Below, one piece after another: positions 43,904 through 52,362 of a stretch of DNA of 52,362 bases. Where the stretch lies: assembly GCA_902801025.1 (NCBI GenBank), contig CADCGZ010000003.1, forward strand, positions 1 to 52,362, in the 5' to 3' direction. The first letter of the stretch is position 1. The number at the start of each line of letters is the position of its first letter. The position numbers were made by a program, and so were the translations under genes. Under the pieces are notes generated by a model. The model was not told where the DNA came from. It did not search any database and worked only from the letters and a program-made list of their open reading frames with translations. Origin of the DNA: an uncultured bacterium. GTDB lineage: Bacteria; Verrucomicrobiota; Kiritimatiellia; RFP12; UBA1067.

Positions 43904-45364
43904 TTACACGTTGAGCGACGCAGCATCTTTGGCGACACCACCCGCGTCAAGACCCATCTTCTTGAGGTCGACGTTCACTACGCCCCACGGCGCGACATTC
44001 CGCCAGTTCCCGCGCGTGAAATCGGGGACACGAACCGGCCTCGAGCCGCTGCGCACCGATTTCTCCGTGAGTTCGCAGAGGCAGCTCGTCGCCGCGAGGT
44101 CGTACACGTCCATGTCGAGCGGAAAGCCGTTCTGCAGGCAGTAGGCCCACCGGAGGTCCATGATGAAATCCATGCCGCCATGTCCGCCCACTTTCTTCGC
44201 CACATCGGAGGCGGTGCGCCAGAGCGGATGCATGTACTTCCTGCGGATTTCGTTCGCCGCGTCTTCGCCAAACCACTCGTGCGCCTTCTGGTCGTAGTAC
44301 TTGTCCTCGAACGCGCACTGGAACGGATAGTCGCGGACGATGCCTTTCGTCCCGGAAATCAGGCAGATGCGCGAATAGGGCCGCGGCGACGACACGTCGT
44401 GCTGCACCATGATCGACTTGCCGTTGACGGTCTTGATGAGCGTCGTGTTCATGTCGCCCATCTCCGCCGGCGGATCGAACTTGCGCGGATCGCCGTCCTT
44501 TAGTATCTCCTTCTTCATGCATTCGTAGTTGACGTTGTGCGGGCCGTTCTCAAGCGAGACAAGATAGTCGAACCTGTCGCCGCGGTTAATGCCCATCGTC
44601 TGGCAAATCGGCACAAGGCCATGCGTCGGATAGCGGTTGCCCTTGTGGCGCATGTTCTCTCCGTAGCGCCAATGCGCCTCCGACGGATGATGCGTGGTCG
44701 AGGGGACGAGTCCGCGCAGGTCGTGGATGTAGGCGCCCTCGGCGTGGACGATTTCGCCAAACATCCCGAGCCGCGCCAGGTTGAGTTCGAGAAGTTCGAT
44801 TTCACCGTAGACACAGTTCTCGAGCTGCATGCACGGAATGCGGAACTTTTCGCTTGCCTCGACAAGTTCCCAGCATTCATCCACCGTCAACGCGCTCGTG
44901 ACCTCGACGAGCGCGACCTTCCCGCCGCACAGCGCGCGCAATGCCACGGGCTGATGCAGATGCCACGGAGTCGCGCAGTAGATGACGTCGCATTCGCCGA
45001 AGTCGCAGAGGTCCTTGTACGCCTCGTCGCCCACATAAGATTTCGGCACGACGGGATATTTCCTGTCGGCGAGCCATTTCAGGTTTTCGTCGACGCGCTC
45101 GCGCATGCGGTCGCAGAGCGCGACGATCTTGACGCCGGGGATCATCGACACGCGGTGGACCGCCCCCGCGCCGCGGCCGCCGATTCCAACAAATCCGACG
45201 CGGATGTCGCGGCCGACGAACTTCGTGTAGCGGAAATCCTGCATGATGCCGCCATCGCCAAATCCAAGCCGGTCGAGACGGCACCCTGCGGCGACCGCCG
45301 CCGCGCCCATCCACGCCGCGCCCTTGAGGAATCCCCTCCTATCAGACATGTGCGTTGCATTCAT
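43904..45364 (-). CDS. GH109-like alpha-N-acetylgalactosaminidase (Gfo/Idh/MocA fold), Tat lipoprotein
   Basis: 486 residues. The start at 45364 follows AAGGAAG and opens a twin-arginine signal (DRRGFLKG, Arg9-Arg10) with a lipobox ending at Cys28, so the protein is probably exported folded with its cofactor and lipid-anchored. The Rossmann motif is GIGGRGAGAVHR, followed by the Asp of ALCDR for NAD. The GH109 stretches EGAYIHDLR, HWRYGEN, the catalytic-site Tyr-x-x-His in RYPTHGLVP and QTMGINRGDRFDYLVS are present. GH109 enzymes remove alpha-linked GalNAc through an NAD-dependent redox cycle and can act on blood-group A antigen. It sits between a CotH-kinase protein (79 nt) and the GH36-like glycosidase, matching mucin glycan breakdown. 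Confidence 0.88.
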   Translation of the reverse strand: MNATHMSDRRGFLKGAAWMGAAAVAAGCRLDRLGFGDGGIMQDFRYTKFVGRDIRVGFVGIGGRGAGAVHRVSMIPGVKIVALCDRMRERVDENLKWLADRKYPVVPKSYVGDEAYKDLCDFGECDVIYCATPWHLHQPVALRALCGGKVALVEVTSALTVDECWELVEASEKFRIPCMQLENCVYGEIELLELNLARLGMFGEIVHAEGAYIHDLRGLVPSTTHHPSEAHWRYGENMRHKGNRYPTHGLVPICQTMGINRGDRFDYLVSLENGPHNVNYECMKKEILKDGDPRKFDPPAEMGDMNTTLIKTVNGKSIMVQHDVSSPRPYSRICLISGTKGIVRDYPFQCAFEDKYYDQKAHEWFGEDAANEIRRKYMHPLWRTASDVAKKVGGHGGMDFIMDLRWAYCLQNGFPLDMDVYDLAATSCLCELTEKSVRSGSRPVRVPDFTRGNWRNVAPWGVVNVDLKKMGLDAGGVAKDAASLNV

Positions 45365-45443
45365 TGTCTTTTCTTCCTTTTCGTCTTTCACGGTCTGTGG
45401 GTTATTTCCTTCAAGGTCTCGCAGGCGGCGTCAGTGTGTGTCC

Positions 45444-48400
45444 CTATTTGATTTTGAGGCGGAAGAAGCGCCAGTCGCCGGACGGGAATTCGATGGGGTC
45501 GGATACCGAGCGGATCATCAGGTTGGTCTCGGTGGGCTCTTCGAGAAGTGTTCGCCAGAGGTCCATGCGGATTGTGCCGTTGAGTGTTCCCGTATAGTCG
45601 TGACCGTTCACGTCAAGATCGCCTGTCAGCGTCACCGTGCCGTCGGGAGCAACCGAGATTGACAATGTTTTAAGGTCGATGTTGGGATCCGCCTGCGGCG
45701 CAATGTTGACGAGATAGCAAGATGCCAGATCCTCGGCCGTTCCGTCGAACGCAGCAATAGCCGCCGCGCCTTCTGGCTGCTCGGCGATGTCATGCAGCCA
45801 CCATCCGACCGCCGGATTGGCGTCGACCGCCGCAGACACCGCGTCGGACGCAGTCGCGTTTGTCGGAAGCGTGAAGGACGGCTTCCACTGCGAAATACCG
45901 GTCACCGTGTCGCCGAACTCAAGCGCGAGGAGAGAGGCGCCAGCACCGTCCGTCGCCTCGAAACCATCCCAGCTTGTTTCGAAGTGGAGCGTCTGCACCA
46001 CGGCGCCGCCTGCGTCGCGAACGACGAGATCCACCTTGTTGTTTGTGATCTTGCCGGACGGCCACCACATCGCCTGCTCGAAGCGGTATGTCGCCCCAGG
46101 CGCGAGAGGAAGCGAATTCGTCTCGCAGGTGAACGACATCTTCGGATTCGCGTCGCCTGTCTTCGTCGCGGCCATCGAGATGCCCGCGAGCTCAAGCGTC
46201 ACCGAGTCGGACATGTTCGTGACGACCACGTATTCGCCCGCGTCGCCGCTCCCCGGCGGGACAGACATCACCTCGCTCACGCGCAGGTAGGTCGCCTCGT
46301 TTGACGGCGGGGCAAGCGAAAGCGCTTCGACGTTCTCGATGTCTTTGAGTGTCAGTGCACGGACCGCCGGATTGAACGTCGCGTTGCCGACAACCATCAC
46401 TGCGCCAAGCGCCGTCATGTCGGCCTGCGACTTCGATTCGACCCACGCCTTGCGGTTTGTCGTGACGATCAGCGCACCCTCGGCGTCGATCACGGTTCCG
46501 GGGGCGAAGGTGTATTCAACCGCTCCCGCAAGCTTCCATCCGCTCATGTCGACTGCGACATTGTTGGCGTTGGAAATCACGAGAGCCGCCTCCGCAACCG
46601 TGTCAAATAGCCCTTCCGCGTCGACATTCACCACAGAGAACCCAGCCGCGAGATTGGCGGTAGGTGCCTGCGCTTCGGGGATGCCGGCGTTCTTGGCCGT
46701 AGCATAGCCGACCTCCCAGGAGGTGTTCGTGATGCTATGCGTATTGAAAAGATGTACGCGGCGCGGAACGATATAGTTGTCCCACAAGTCGTCCATGCCC
46801 TTGGCAGACACTGCGTTGCCGTTCTTGTCCCAGTCGAACGCATTTTCCGTCCAGCACCAGACCGGCGTCCCGGTGCCATGGTTCCACTTTATGACATCGA
46901 GTCGGTAGTCGGCGTTCTCAGCCGCAGAAACTGCCTGTGCCCAAACCCAGAATGGCGTATCCTCCTTGGCCGTGCCCGGCTCCTTGAGAATCTCGTCCAT
47001 GAGCGTCCTGAGACGGCGCAAGTACATCCGGCGGAAACGCGCATTCTGCCAGATTACGTCGAAGGCGCGGTTGTTCCGGTCGTTGCCGAAGACCTCCCCG
47101 CCGTCGCTCTTGTGCGCGCGGACGCGGTTGCCGCCGTAGAACGGGTGGCTCTTGAACCAGTCGGCGTCGGCAAGTGTGCCGAGTTTAGGATGTCCTGTGA
47201 GGTCGTCCTTGTAGTACTGGCCCCACGAGTCGTTCAGGTCGTAGGCAAGCGGCATCCAAGTGCCCGTGCCGTTCACGTCGTAGTAGGCGGAAAGATTGGC
47301 CCACACGTCGTCCGTCTCGGTCGTTATCTTCGTGACGGCGAGGTAGTTGAACCACGCGGGCAGGTCGAACTTCTCGACGACCTTGCGCGTAAGCGTCGCG
47401 TCGTCGAGTCCCGTCGAGTTGTCCGCGTCAGTCACCTGCGAGCCGGAAATATAACTGCAGAACTGGTTCAGAACCGTAAGATCACCCTCGTTGCCGTCTT
47501 CGGGCGTCTTCTTCTCAATGCCGCCGGCGTAGGTCTTGTTCGCGAAAGTGCCGACGTTCTTGTAGGAATAGCCCTTCGGATCGAGACCATACCAGTCCTC
47601 GATCAGCTCGTCCGTGAAGCGGTTCGAGTGGAAGGACATCTGGTAAAACTCGCCGTTGCGCTGGATACGAACAGGGTAGTCGAACGGCACAGGGCATCCA
47701 GCCATCCGGAGGACCTTGAACGAGAGCGCCTGGCGGATGCGCGCCGGGTCTGGCCATTCGGCGATAAACGAGGTCTTGCGTGTCTCGATCTCGACGCCGT
47801 CGAATGGATCAGTGCATGTGAGCGGCTGGCTCTTGTTGAACCTAAGTCCGTGCGACTTCTTGTTCCAGCTGGCGGATGTGTTGCCCCTAAGGTCGATGCG
47901 GACGTTGTCGTAGTAGAGCCCAGTCTGGCCGTCGTAGATGCCAGTGCGCGCGCCGTAGGGGACGAGGGTCCGGTTCTGTTTGTCGGCGTCGACGTCCATC
48001 TGCGAGAGATGGTTCACGGGATCGACGAACAGATGGAACGTCTGCAAATCGGCAGAGACCTGTTCCGCCGTCGGTTCAACGATTGTGCCGTAGTACTGGT
48101 AGGCATTGTCGGGATCGCAGAACGACGGCGTACGCCACACGCGTCCTTCCGCGTCCTCGACCACGGCCGCCCAGCGGAGCAGATGGCCTGCAGCTGGAAG
48201 CGCAGAAGACGGGATCGCGTCGACGTAGAGCTGTCCCGCGCCCTTCGAATCGTATGCACCGAGCGCCATCGGAGTTGCGTTCGTGACCTCGGTGCCGAAG
48301 TCCGCGCGGTAGATCAGGCGGACCGATGTTATCGCGTCGCCGGCAAGGTCGGAAAGCGGATTGACCGCGAGCGAGACCGCGTAGTCCTGACCGTTCGTCG

Positions 48401-50114
48401 CCTGCGCGAATGCGCCCCAGTCTGAGAGGTCGTGCTTGACGCCATAGAGCGGGCCGGCGTTCGGTCCGTACGGTATCGCGCCCGTCACGTCGTTCGCCGC
48501 AAGCGGAGTCGGTGTCTCCACTATGTAGCGCATGGTCGCAGAGGCCGGCGGAATCACGATTTCGTCAATGACGGTGCCCGTAACTGTGGCCGTCGCGACG
48601 ATGTCGCAGGAGCCATCCGCTTCGGCGGTCGGCTGCACAACCCACTCAAGCGTATGCGCCGTGGGCGTCTCAGACGCTGCAACTGCGATGTCGGTGCCTG
48701 CCGTGACGTTTGTGCCGTCCAGCATAAGCGCAACGGATGTCGCAGCGGTTGGCGAGCAGGTCGTTCCGAAATTGACATTTGTTGTGCCCGCAGGCAGTTC
48801 AATCTCCGCAGAACCTGCAATCGCAACAGGGCCAGTCCAAGCGGAAATCTGCGCGACCTCCGTCGCAGTGAGCGAACGTGCGAAGACTTGCGGACGAACC
48901 TCAACGCCTGCGAAAACTGCAGACGCCTCAGTAGGCGCAACAGTTTCCGTGCCCGTGTTGGAATCAGCCGTGTCGACGACAGCAGCACCATCAAGGAAAA
49001 CCGCATAACGTGAACCTGCGTTGCGTCCCATGACAAGCGCGACATGGTGCCACGCGCCATCGAAAAGACCGCCGGCCGCTGATTTCGCGGCACTTCCGCC
49101 GCGGCCAGCGACAAGCGCACCATCAGAATCGAGCCAGAGCGCAACCGCGCCAGACTCCGCCGAGTTCGCGCTTTGCGCGTCGAAAAGAGAAACGTATCCG
49201 CCCGCCAATGGCGCGGCGGACGCAGGCGCGAAGAACCAAAGCGACACAGTTACCGCATCGGCAGATGCGAGTTCGTTCGTCGCATAGGCAGCAACAAGCC
49301 AGTTACCATCACCGACACCATCGGCATTCGAGAAGTCAAGCGCATCGAGGCGTGCGACATTGTTCGAGTCAGTCGCTGTGGCGAGCACCGCAACGGTTTC
49401 GTCGATTTCGTATGCACCGTTCGGAATCGACGTCGCCGACTCGTCGTTTGCAAGCGGCTCGCGCCATGCAAGCGCTTCGGCAGAAGTCCACGACTGCGTC
49501 CGCTCAAGCACGTTCGATGTCGAGACTACAATCCGCTCCACGTAGTTCGTGCGTCCTGCTGAATCAGGCCCCGGCACGAAGGCATAGCCTTTCGGCAGAT
49601 CGACCGGGATGATGAAACGGTCAACTACGACGCCCGAGCCAGAGGTGTAGTCGTAGAGCTGAATCATCGGGAAGCGCTTCGGGTTCACCTTGGAAGGCAA
49701 GACGATTATAGAATTGTATTCCTTCACGATCAATCCAAGTCCATCGACCTCCTCGTCGTTGTCGTATTCATCGCTCGTGTAGATGAGAACCCTTTCGCCT
49801 GGCCCAACCGTGCGCGACGGCAACATGGAGGGCCCGTCATTCTTCGGGTTTGCCGGACTGTAGGGCTTATCCTTAATCTTCTTGCCGCGGTGCGTCCGCA
49901 CAATCTGGTAGTTAGCGAGATCGACGGACTCCGTTGCAGAGATGTTCTCAAGCTCAATCCAGCCCGAGACCTTCCCGTTTGGATCAAGCTGGTCAATTAC
50001 CTCGTGCGTAGACGGGTGCGTAGTCGCCGGCTGCGGACATATCTCGGATATCCGCAGTTGCGCCGACGCAGATGCAACGGCAAGAAGAGGAAGCATCACG
50101 AGCACTCGTTTCAT
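45444..50114 (-). CDS. Secreted CotH-kinase-family protein with lamin-tail and LamG-like domains
   Basis: 1556 residues, with GGGAGG eight bases before the ATG at 50114 and a short signal peptide (MKRVLVMLPLLAVASASA). Domain order: a lamin-tail domain at ~19-200 (LRISEICPQPA, GWIELENIS, NYQIVRT); a LamG-like jelly roll at ~255-430 (WHHVALVMGR); Ig-like beta segments; a CotH kinase-like domain at ~740-1110 (DLRGNTSASWNKKSHGLRF, KTSFIAEWPDPARIRQALSF, GEFYQMSFHSNRFTDEL, YDLNDSWG); and further lamin-tail domains after ~1190 (DMSGWKLAGAVEYTFAPGTVI). The end is RFFRLKIK. CotH proteins are atypical kinases of spore coats; in this setting they are usually secreted and of unknown target. It is co-transcribed with the gene upstream (15-nt gap). 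Confidence 0.88.
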   Translation of the reverse strand: MKRVLVMLPLLAVASASAQLRISEICPQPATTHPSTHEVIDQLDPNGKVSGWIELENISATESVDLANYQIVRTHRGKKIKDKPYSPANPKNDGPSMLPSRTVGPGERVLIYTSDEYDNDEEVDGLGLIVKEYNSIIVLPSKVNPKRFPMIQLYDYTSGSGVVVDRFIIPVDLPKGYAFVPGPDSAGRTNYVERIVVSTSNVLERTQSWTSAEALAWREPLANDESATSIPNGAYEIDETVAVLATATDSNNVARLDALDFSNADGVGDGNWLVAAYATNELASADAVTVSLWFFAPASAAPLAGGYVSLFDAQSANSAESGAVALWLDSDGALVAGRGGSAAKSAAGGLFDGAWHHVALVMGRNAGSRYAVFLDGAAVVDTADSNTGTETVAPTEASAVFAGVEVRPQVFARSLTATEVAQISAWTGPVAIAGSAEIELPAGTTNVNFGTTCSPTAATSVALMLDGTNVTAGTDIAVAASETPTAHTLEWVVQPTAEADGSCDIVATATVTGTVIDEIVIPPASATMRYIVETPTPLAANDVTGAIPYGPNAGPLYGVKHDLSDWGAFAQATNGQDYAVSLAVNPLSDLAGDAITSVRLIYRADFGTEVTNATPMALGAYDSKGAGQLYVDAIPSSALPAAGHLLRWAAVVEDAEGRVWRTPSFCDPDNAYQYYGTIVEPTAEQVSADLQTFHLFVDPVNHLSQMDVDADKQNRTLVPYGARTGIYDGQTGLYYDNVRIDLRGNTSASWNKKSHGLRFNKSQPLTCTDPFDGVEIETRKTSFIAEWPDPARIRQALSFKVLRMAGCPVPFDYPVRIQRNGEFYQMSFHSNRFTDELIEDWYGLDPKGYSYKNVGTFANKTYAGGIEKKTPEDGNEGDLTVLNQFCSYISGSQVTDADNSTGLDDATLTRKVVEKFDLPAWFNYLAVTKITTETDDVWANLSAYYDVNGTGTWMPLAYDLNDSWGQYYKDDLTGHPKLGTLADADWFKSHPFYGGNRVRAHKSDGGEVFGNDRNNRAFDVIWQNARFRRMYLRRLRTLMDEILKEPGTAKEDTPFWVWAQAVSAAENADYRLDVIKWNHGTGTPVWCWTENAFDWDKNGNAVSAKGMDDLWDNYIVPRRVHLFNTHSITNTSWEVGYATAKNAGIPEAQAPTANLAAGFSVVNVDAEGLFDTVAEAALVISNANNVAVDMSGWKLAGAVEYTFAPGTVIDAEGALIVTTNRKAWVESKSQADMTALGAVMVVGNATFNPAVRALTLKDIENVEALSLAPPSNEATYLRVSEVMSVPPGSGDAGEYVVVTNMSDSVTLELAGISMAATKTGDANPKMSFTCETNSLPLAPGATYRFEQAMWWPSGKITNNKVDLVVRDAGGAVVQTLHFETSWDGFEATDGAGASLLALEFGDTVTGISQWKPSFTLPTNATASDAVSAAVDANPAVGWWLHDIAEQPEGAAAIAAFDGTAEDLASCYLVNIAPQADPNIDLKTLSISVAPDGTVTLTGDLDVNGHDYTGTLNGTIRMDLWRTLLEEPTETNLMIRSVSDPIEFPSGDWRFFRLKIK

Positions 50115-50129
50115 GTGCACACCTCCCAC

Positions 50130-52362
50130 TTACCAGACAAGAATCATTGTTAGCTTGGCGCGACCAACGATGGTGGCCTTGACGCCAGTCGGGGCGTCGC
50201 CTTCGTTCTCTGGCGCGTCGAGCGTCGATGGCCAGCCGTAGGTCCACGAGAGCGTTGCAGCCGCGGGAATATTGTCGGCAAAGCGGACGTGCGTCGTGTC
50301 AATGCCGCTACACCATTCAACGAGCTGTACGGTGCGGGTGCCGGCGGCCGTGAATGCGGGACTCTCGGGGTCTACAGCAATCACATATCCACCCTCGCCG
50401 TCGCCCAGCAGTCCGCCGAACTTCTCGGAGGAGCTGTATTCGGCGTAGAGGGGTGCTGCCGCCCAGCCGTTACGAGGCACGGAGAAGAGGAACGTCGTGT
50501 CCGCGTTCTGGAGGTTCGCCGCCGCGTTCGACTCGTTGCGGAACGACTGGGTGGCCGTGAGACGCGGCGCCGCGCCCGAGAAGACGTACCACTCGTTCGT
50601 GGTGGCGTTCCAGTTGTAGTCCGTGCGGAAGTACGTGCCCGACACGGTGCCGTCGTCGAGGCGGATGCCGCCGTCCTTCGTGCAGTTTCCGACACGGCTA
50701 CCGAACGACGAGCCGCCCTCGACGACGAGCCAGACGTTGCTGCCGATGAGGTTCAGCCCGCCGGAGCCCATCGTCGCGGACGCGCCGTCCTTCAGGACGA
50801 GCGAGGCGTTCGCCGTCGACGTGTTGCCGAACTCGATGCCGTTGCTTTCGGCGAACGTCATCGCCGAGAACGTCCACGAGCTGTTCGACAGGTTGCCGCC
50901 GCCGCCGAAGTTGCCGCTCAGTCGGGACGTCGCCGCATCCTCGCCGACGAACGTGAGGTCGATGCCGGTCTTGGCCATGGAGCAGCTGTTGATGGCATAG
51001 CTCCCGGGCACCTCGATCGTCGCGACGGTGTTGTTGTTGAAGACGACCGTCACGCCGGTGCCGTTCGGGTAGTCGTGGCGGTCCGCCTGATTGCATGCCC
51101 AGTGCGCGGCGTTCGTCCACGAGCCGTCCCAGTCGCCGTCCACGGCCTGCCAGGTGTAGGTGGCGGTGTCACCAGTCTTAAAATTGCCGCTCTGCGTCGT
51201 GACCCAGGGCTCCCCGGCCGGTTCGCCGGCCGCCGTGACGCACTGGTTGGAGAAGCTCGCCTCCCAGTAAATCGTCGTGTTCCAGCTCTCGCTCGAATGG
51301 CTGGCGTTGAAGGCCGTGGAGGCGGAGGAGGCGTCGAACGTCCCGACGGTCATCCAGTCGCCCCAGGCGTCGCTCCCTTCGCGCCAGCGGACGGAGACGG
51401 TCGTCGTTCCGGCGCCGACCTGCGCCAGGCTGCCGGAGAGGCCGACGGTGCGCTGGGCGTTGTTGGCGGAGACCGCGTTTGCGACGGTGTGCTCGGGCGA
51501 CGTCGTGAACGAGCCGACCTGCGAGGCGACCGCGACGCCGGCGCTGTTGCGCGCCTCGAGGCACCAGTAGTAGGTGGTGGCGGGCGTCAGGCCGTCGATC
51601 GCGTAGGAGAACGGTTCGCCGGCCGTGACGTACACCTCCTGGTGCGCGGTCATGCGCGAGACGTTGTCGGACGTGCCGACGAGCGCGTAGACGACGCAGT
51701 TCGTGATCGGGTCCTCGCCCGCGCCCGCCGTGCCGAAGCTCGTCACGGTGCCGGAGACGCGCGCGAAGAGGCCGTCGACCGCGGAGAGCGAGACCGCGCC
51801 GAGAACCGGGATCGTCGGGTCGCCCGGAACGACGCCCTCGTATTCGGGGACGTAGATCGGGACGATTTCGTCCGAGAGTGCCTGCGCCGTGCCGTTGTCG
51901 GCCATCGCGCGCAGGTAGATCGTCGTCTGGTCGACGGGAACCGTGATTTCGAACGAGCCCGTGCCGATCGCGTCCTGCGCGACGCGCGTCGAGTGCGTGA
52001 GCGAGTTCGCGGCGTAGCCCCACTTGATGGTCACGTCGGCCGTGTTCTCGCCTTCGCCGGCCCACGCCACGCGGTAGGTGCCGGTGATCTTGAGGTCGCC
52101 CGCGTACGTCGCGCCCGTGAGGGAGACGACGGGCTCGGCCGAGCCGGCGCCCGTGCCCTCGACGGTGTAGCGGACGATGACGACGCCGTTGCCGCCGTTG
52201 CCGCCCTCGTAGAAGCCGGAGACGTCCGAGCCGCCGCCGCCGCCGCCGCCGAGGCCGTTCTGGCCGGCGCCCGCGGCCGGGCTGAACGACGCATTCGTCG
52301 CGCCGCTCGGGACGGCCATCCCGCCCGTTCCGCCGCCGCCGTCGCCGCCGCCGCCGGGCGAG
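50130..52362 (-). CDS. Secreted Gly-rich/fibronectin-type surface protein, 5' partial
   Basis: The frame stays open to the window end (SPGGGGDGGGTGG before the first ATG at 52319), so the N-terminus lies outside. The visible ~743 residues begin with a glycine-rich domain ending GGNGGNGVVIVRY, a strand motif common in secreted Gly-rich domains. Fibronectin-III-like beta domains follow (TTIYLRAMADNG, GLTPATTYYWCLEARNSAG). A module at ~370 residues before the end (YTWQAVDGDWDGSW ... AHW) is related to the second module of the 2096-residue protein at 30237-36527, as is the segment FSGAAPRL ... VPRNGWAAAPL. It ends KLTMILVW. It is upstream of and probably co-transcribed with the CotH-kinase gene. 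Confidence 0.8.
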   Translation of the reverse strand, partial: SPGGGGDGGGGTGGMAVPSGATNASFSPAAGAGQNGLGGGGGGGSDVSGFYEGGNGGNGVVIVRYTVEGTGAGSAEPVVSLTGATYAGDLKITGTYRVAWAGEGENTADVTIKWGYAANSLTHSTRVAQDAIGTGSFEITVPVDQTTIYLRAMADNGTAQALSDEIVPIYVPEYEGVVPGDPTIPVLGAVSLSAVDGLFARVSGTVTSFGTAGAGEDPITNCVVYALVGTSDNVSRMTAHQEVYVTAGEPFSYAIDGLTPATTYYWCLEARNSAGVAVASQVGSFTTSPEHTVANAVSANNAQRTVGLSGSLAQVGAGTTTVSVRWREGSDAWGDWMTVGTFDASSASTAFNASHSSESWNTTIYWEASFSNQCVTAAGEPAGEPWVTTQSGNFKTGDTATYTWQAVDGDWDGSWTNAAHWACNQADRHDYPNGTGVTVVFNNNTVATIEVPGSYAINSCSMAKTGIDLTFVGEDAATSRLSGNFGGGGNLSNSSWTFSAMTFAESNGIEFGNTSTANASLVLKDGASATMGSGGLNLIGSNVWLVVEGGSSFGSRVGNCTKDGGIRLDDGTVSGTYFRTDYNWNATTNEWYVFSGAAPRLTATQSFRNESNAAANLQNADTTFLFSVPRNGWAAAPLYAEYSSSEKFGGLLGDGEGGYVIAVDPESPAFTAAGTRTVQLVEWCSGIDTTHVRFADNIPAAATLSWTYGWPSTLDAPENEGDAPTGVKATIVGRAKLTMILVW

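Noticed and set aside
46737..48425. A 562-codon plus-strand open frame opposite the CotH-kinase gene
   Set aside because: It mirrors codons of a clearly recognisable minus-strand protein, is rich in Arg and Val in the way of GC-rich antisense frames, and has no ribosome site or family motif. The same reasoning removes similar long frames at 11881-12912, 16914-17828, 22353-23300, 32184-33239, 35304-36515, 42214-43539 and 44537-45451.

Overview
The window looks like chromosomal DNA from a GC-rich, host-associated member of the PVC superphylum, most likely a gut Kiritimatiellota (inference). The pointers are several very large secreted modular proteins (LamG, Gly-rich, TWTG-type and InlB-like repeats), a XylR-type LacI/AraC regulator, many secreted glycan-active enzymes next to ordinary housekeeping genes, and dense co-directional operons. 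After the first 4.7 kb almost everything is on the minus strand. Both window ends cut through genes.

Layout. 1-2.7 kb (+): the 3' end of a GH141-like beta-helix protein followed by L-fucose isomerase, which is split into two ORFs joined by an ATGA overlap. 2.7-3.2 kb: non-coding, with strong hairpins, a terminator and a promoter. 3.2-4.3 kb (+): a secreted protein with DnaJ-type zinc-finger motifs. 4.7-9.3 kb (-): a membrane-anchored coiled-coil protein, then an operon of aminotransferase, YdjY-like protein and rarA. 9.4-19.7 kb (-): a probable catabolic operon of a four-module LamG protein, a secreted phytase-like esterase, a SorE-like dehydrogenase, a PfkB kinase and an OPA-family organophosphate transporter. 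It faces a divergent XylR-type regulator at 19.8 kb (+). 20.98-21.29 kb (+): a startless AraC DNA-binding-domain remnant. 21.3-30.2 kb (-): GH78 rhamnosidase, tex, trmB/pgpA, an MFS permease coupled to a DUF975 membrane protein, and a CBS-domain pyrophosphatase. 30.2-41.7 kb (-): two giant surface proteins built from the same ~1.74-kb module. 41.8-52.4 kb (-): a clan-D alpha-galactosidase-like enzyme, a GH109 alpha-N-acetylgalactosaminidase-like protein, a CotH-kinase protein and a Gly-rich/FnIII surface protein running off the window.

Function. The enzymes (alpha-fucosidase-like, fucose isomerase, alpha-GalNAcase-like, alpha-galactosidase-like, rhamnosidase) suit growth on host mucin glycans and plant polysaccharides. 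The large secreted proteins plausibly bind substrate, the cell surface or other cells. Promoters are recognisable: a recurrent extended -10 box, close to TTTGGTATAAT, lies 6-8 nt before the start codon of four genes, which implies leaderless mRNAs. No rRNA, tRNA, CRISPR array or insertion sequence was seen.
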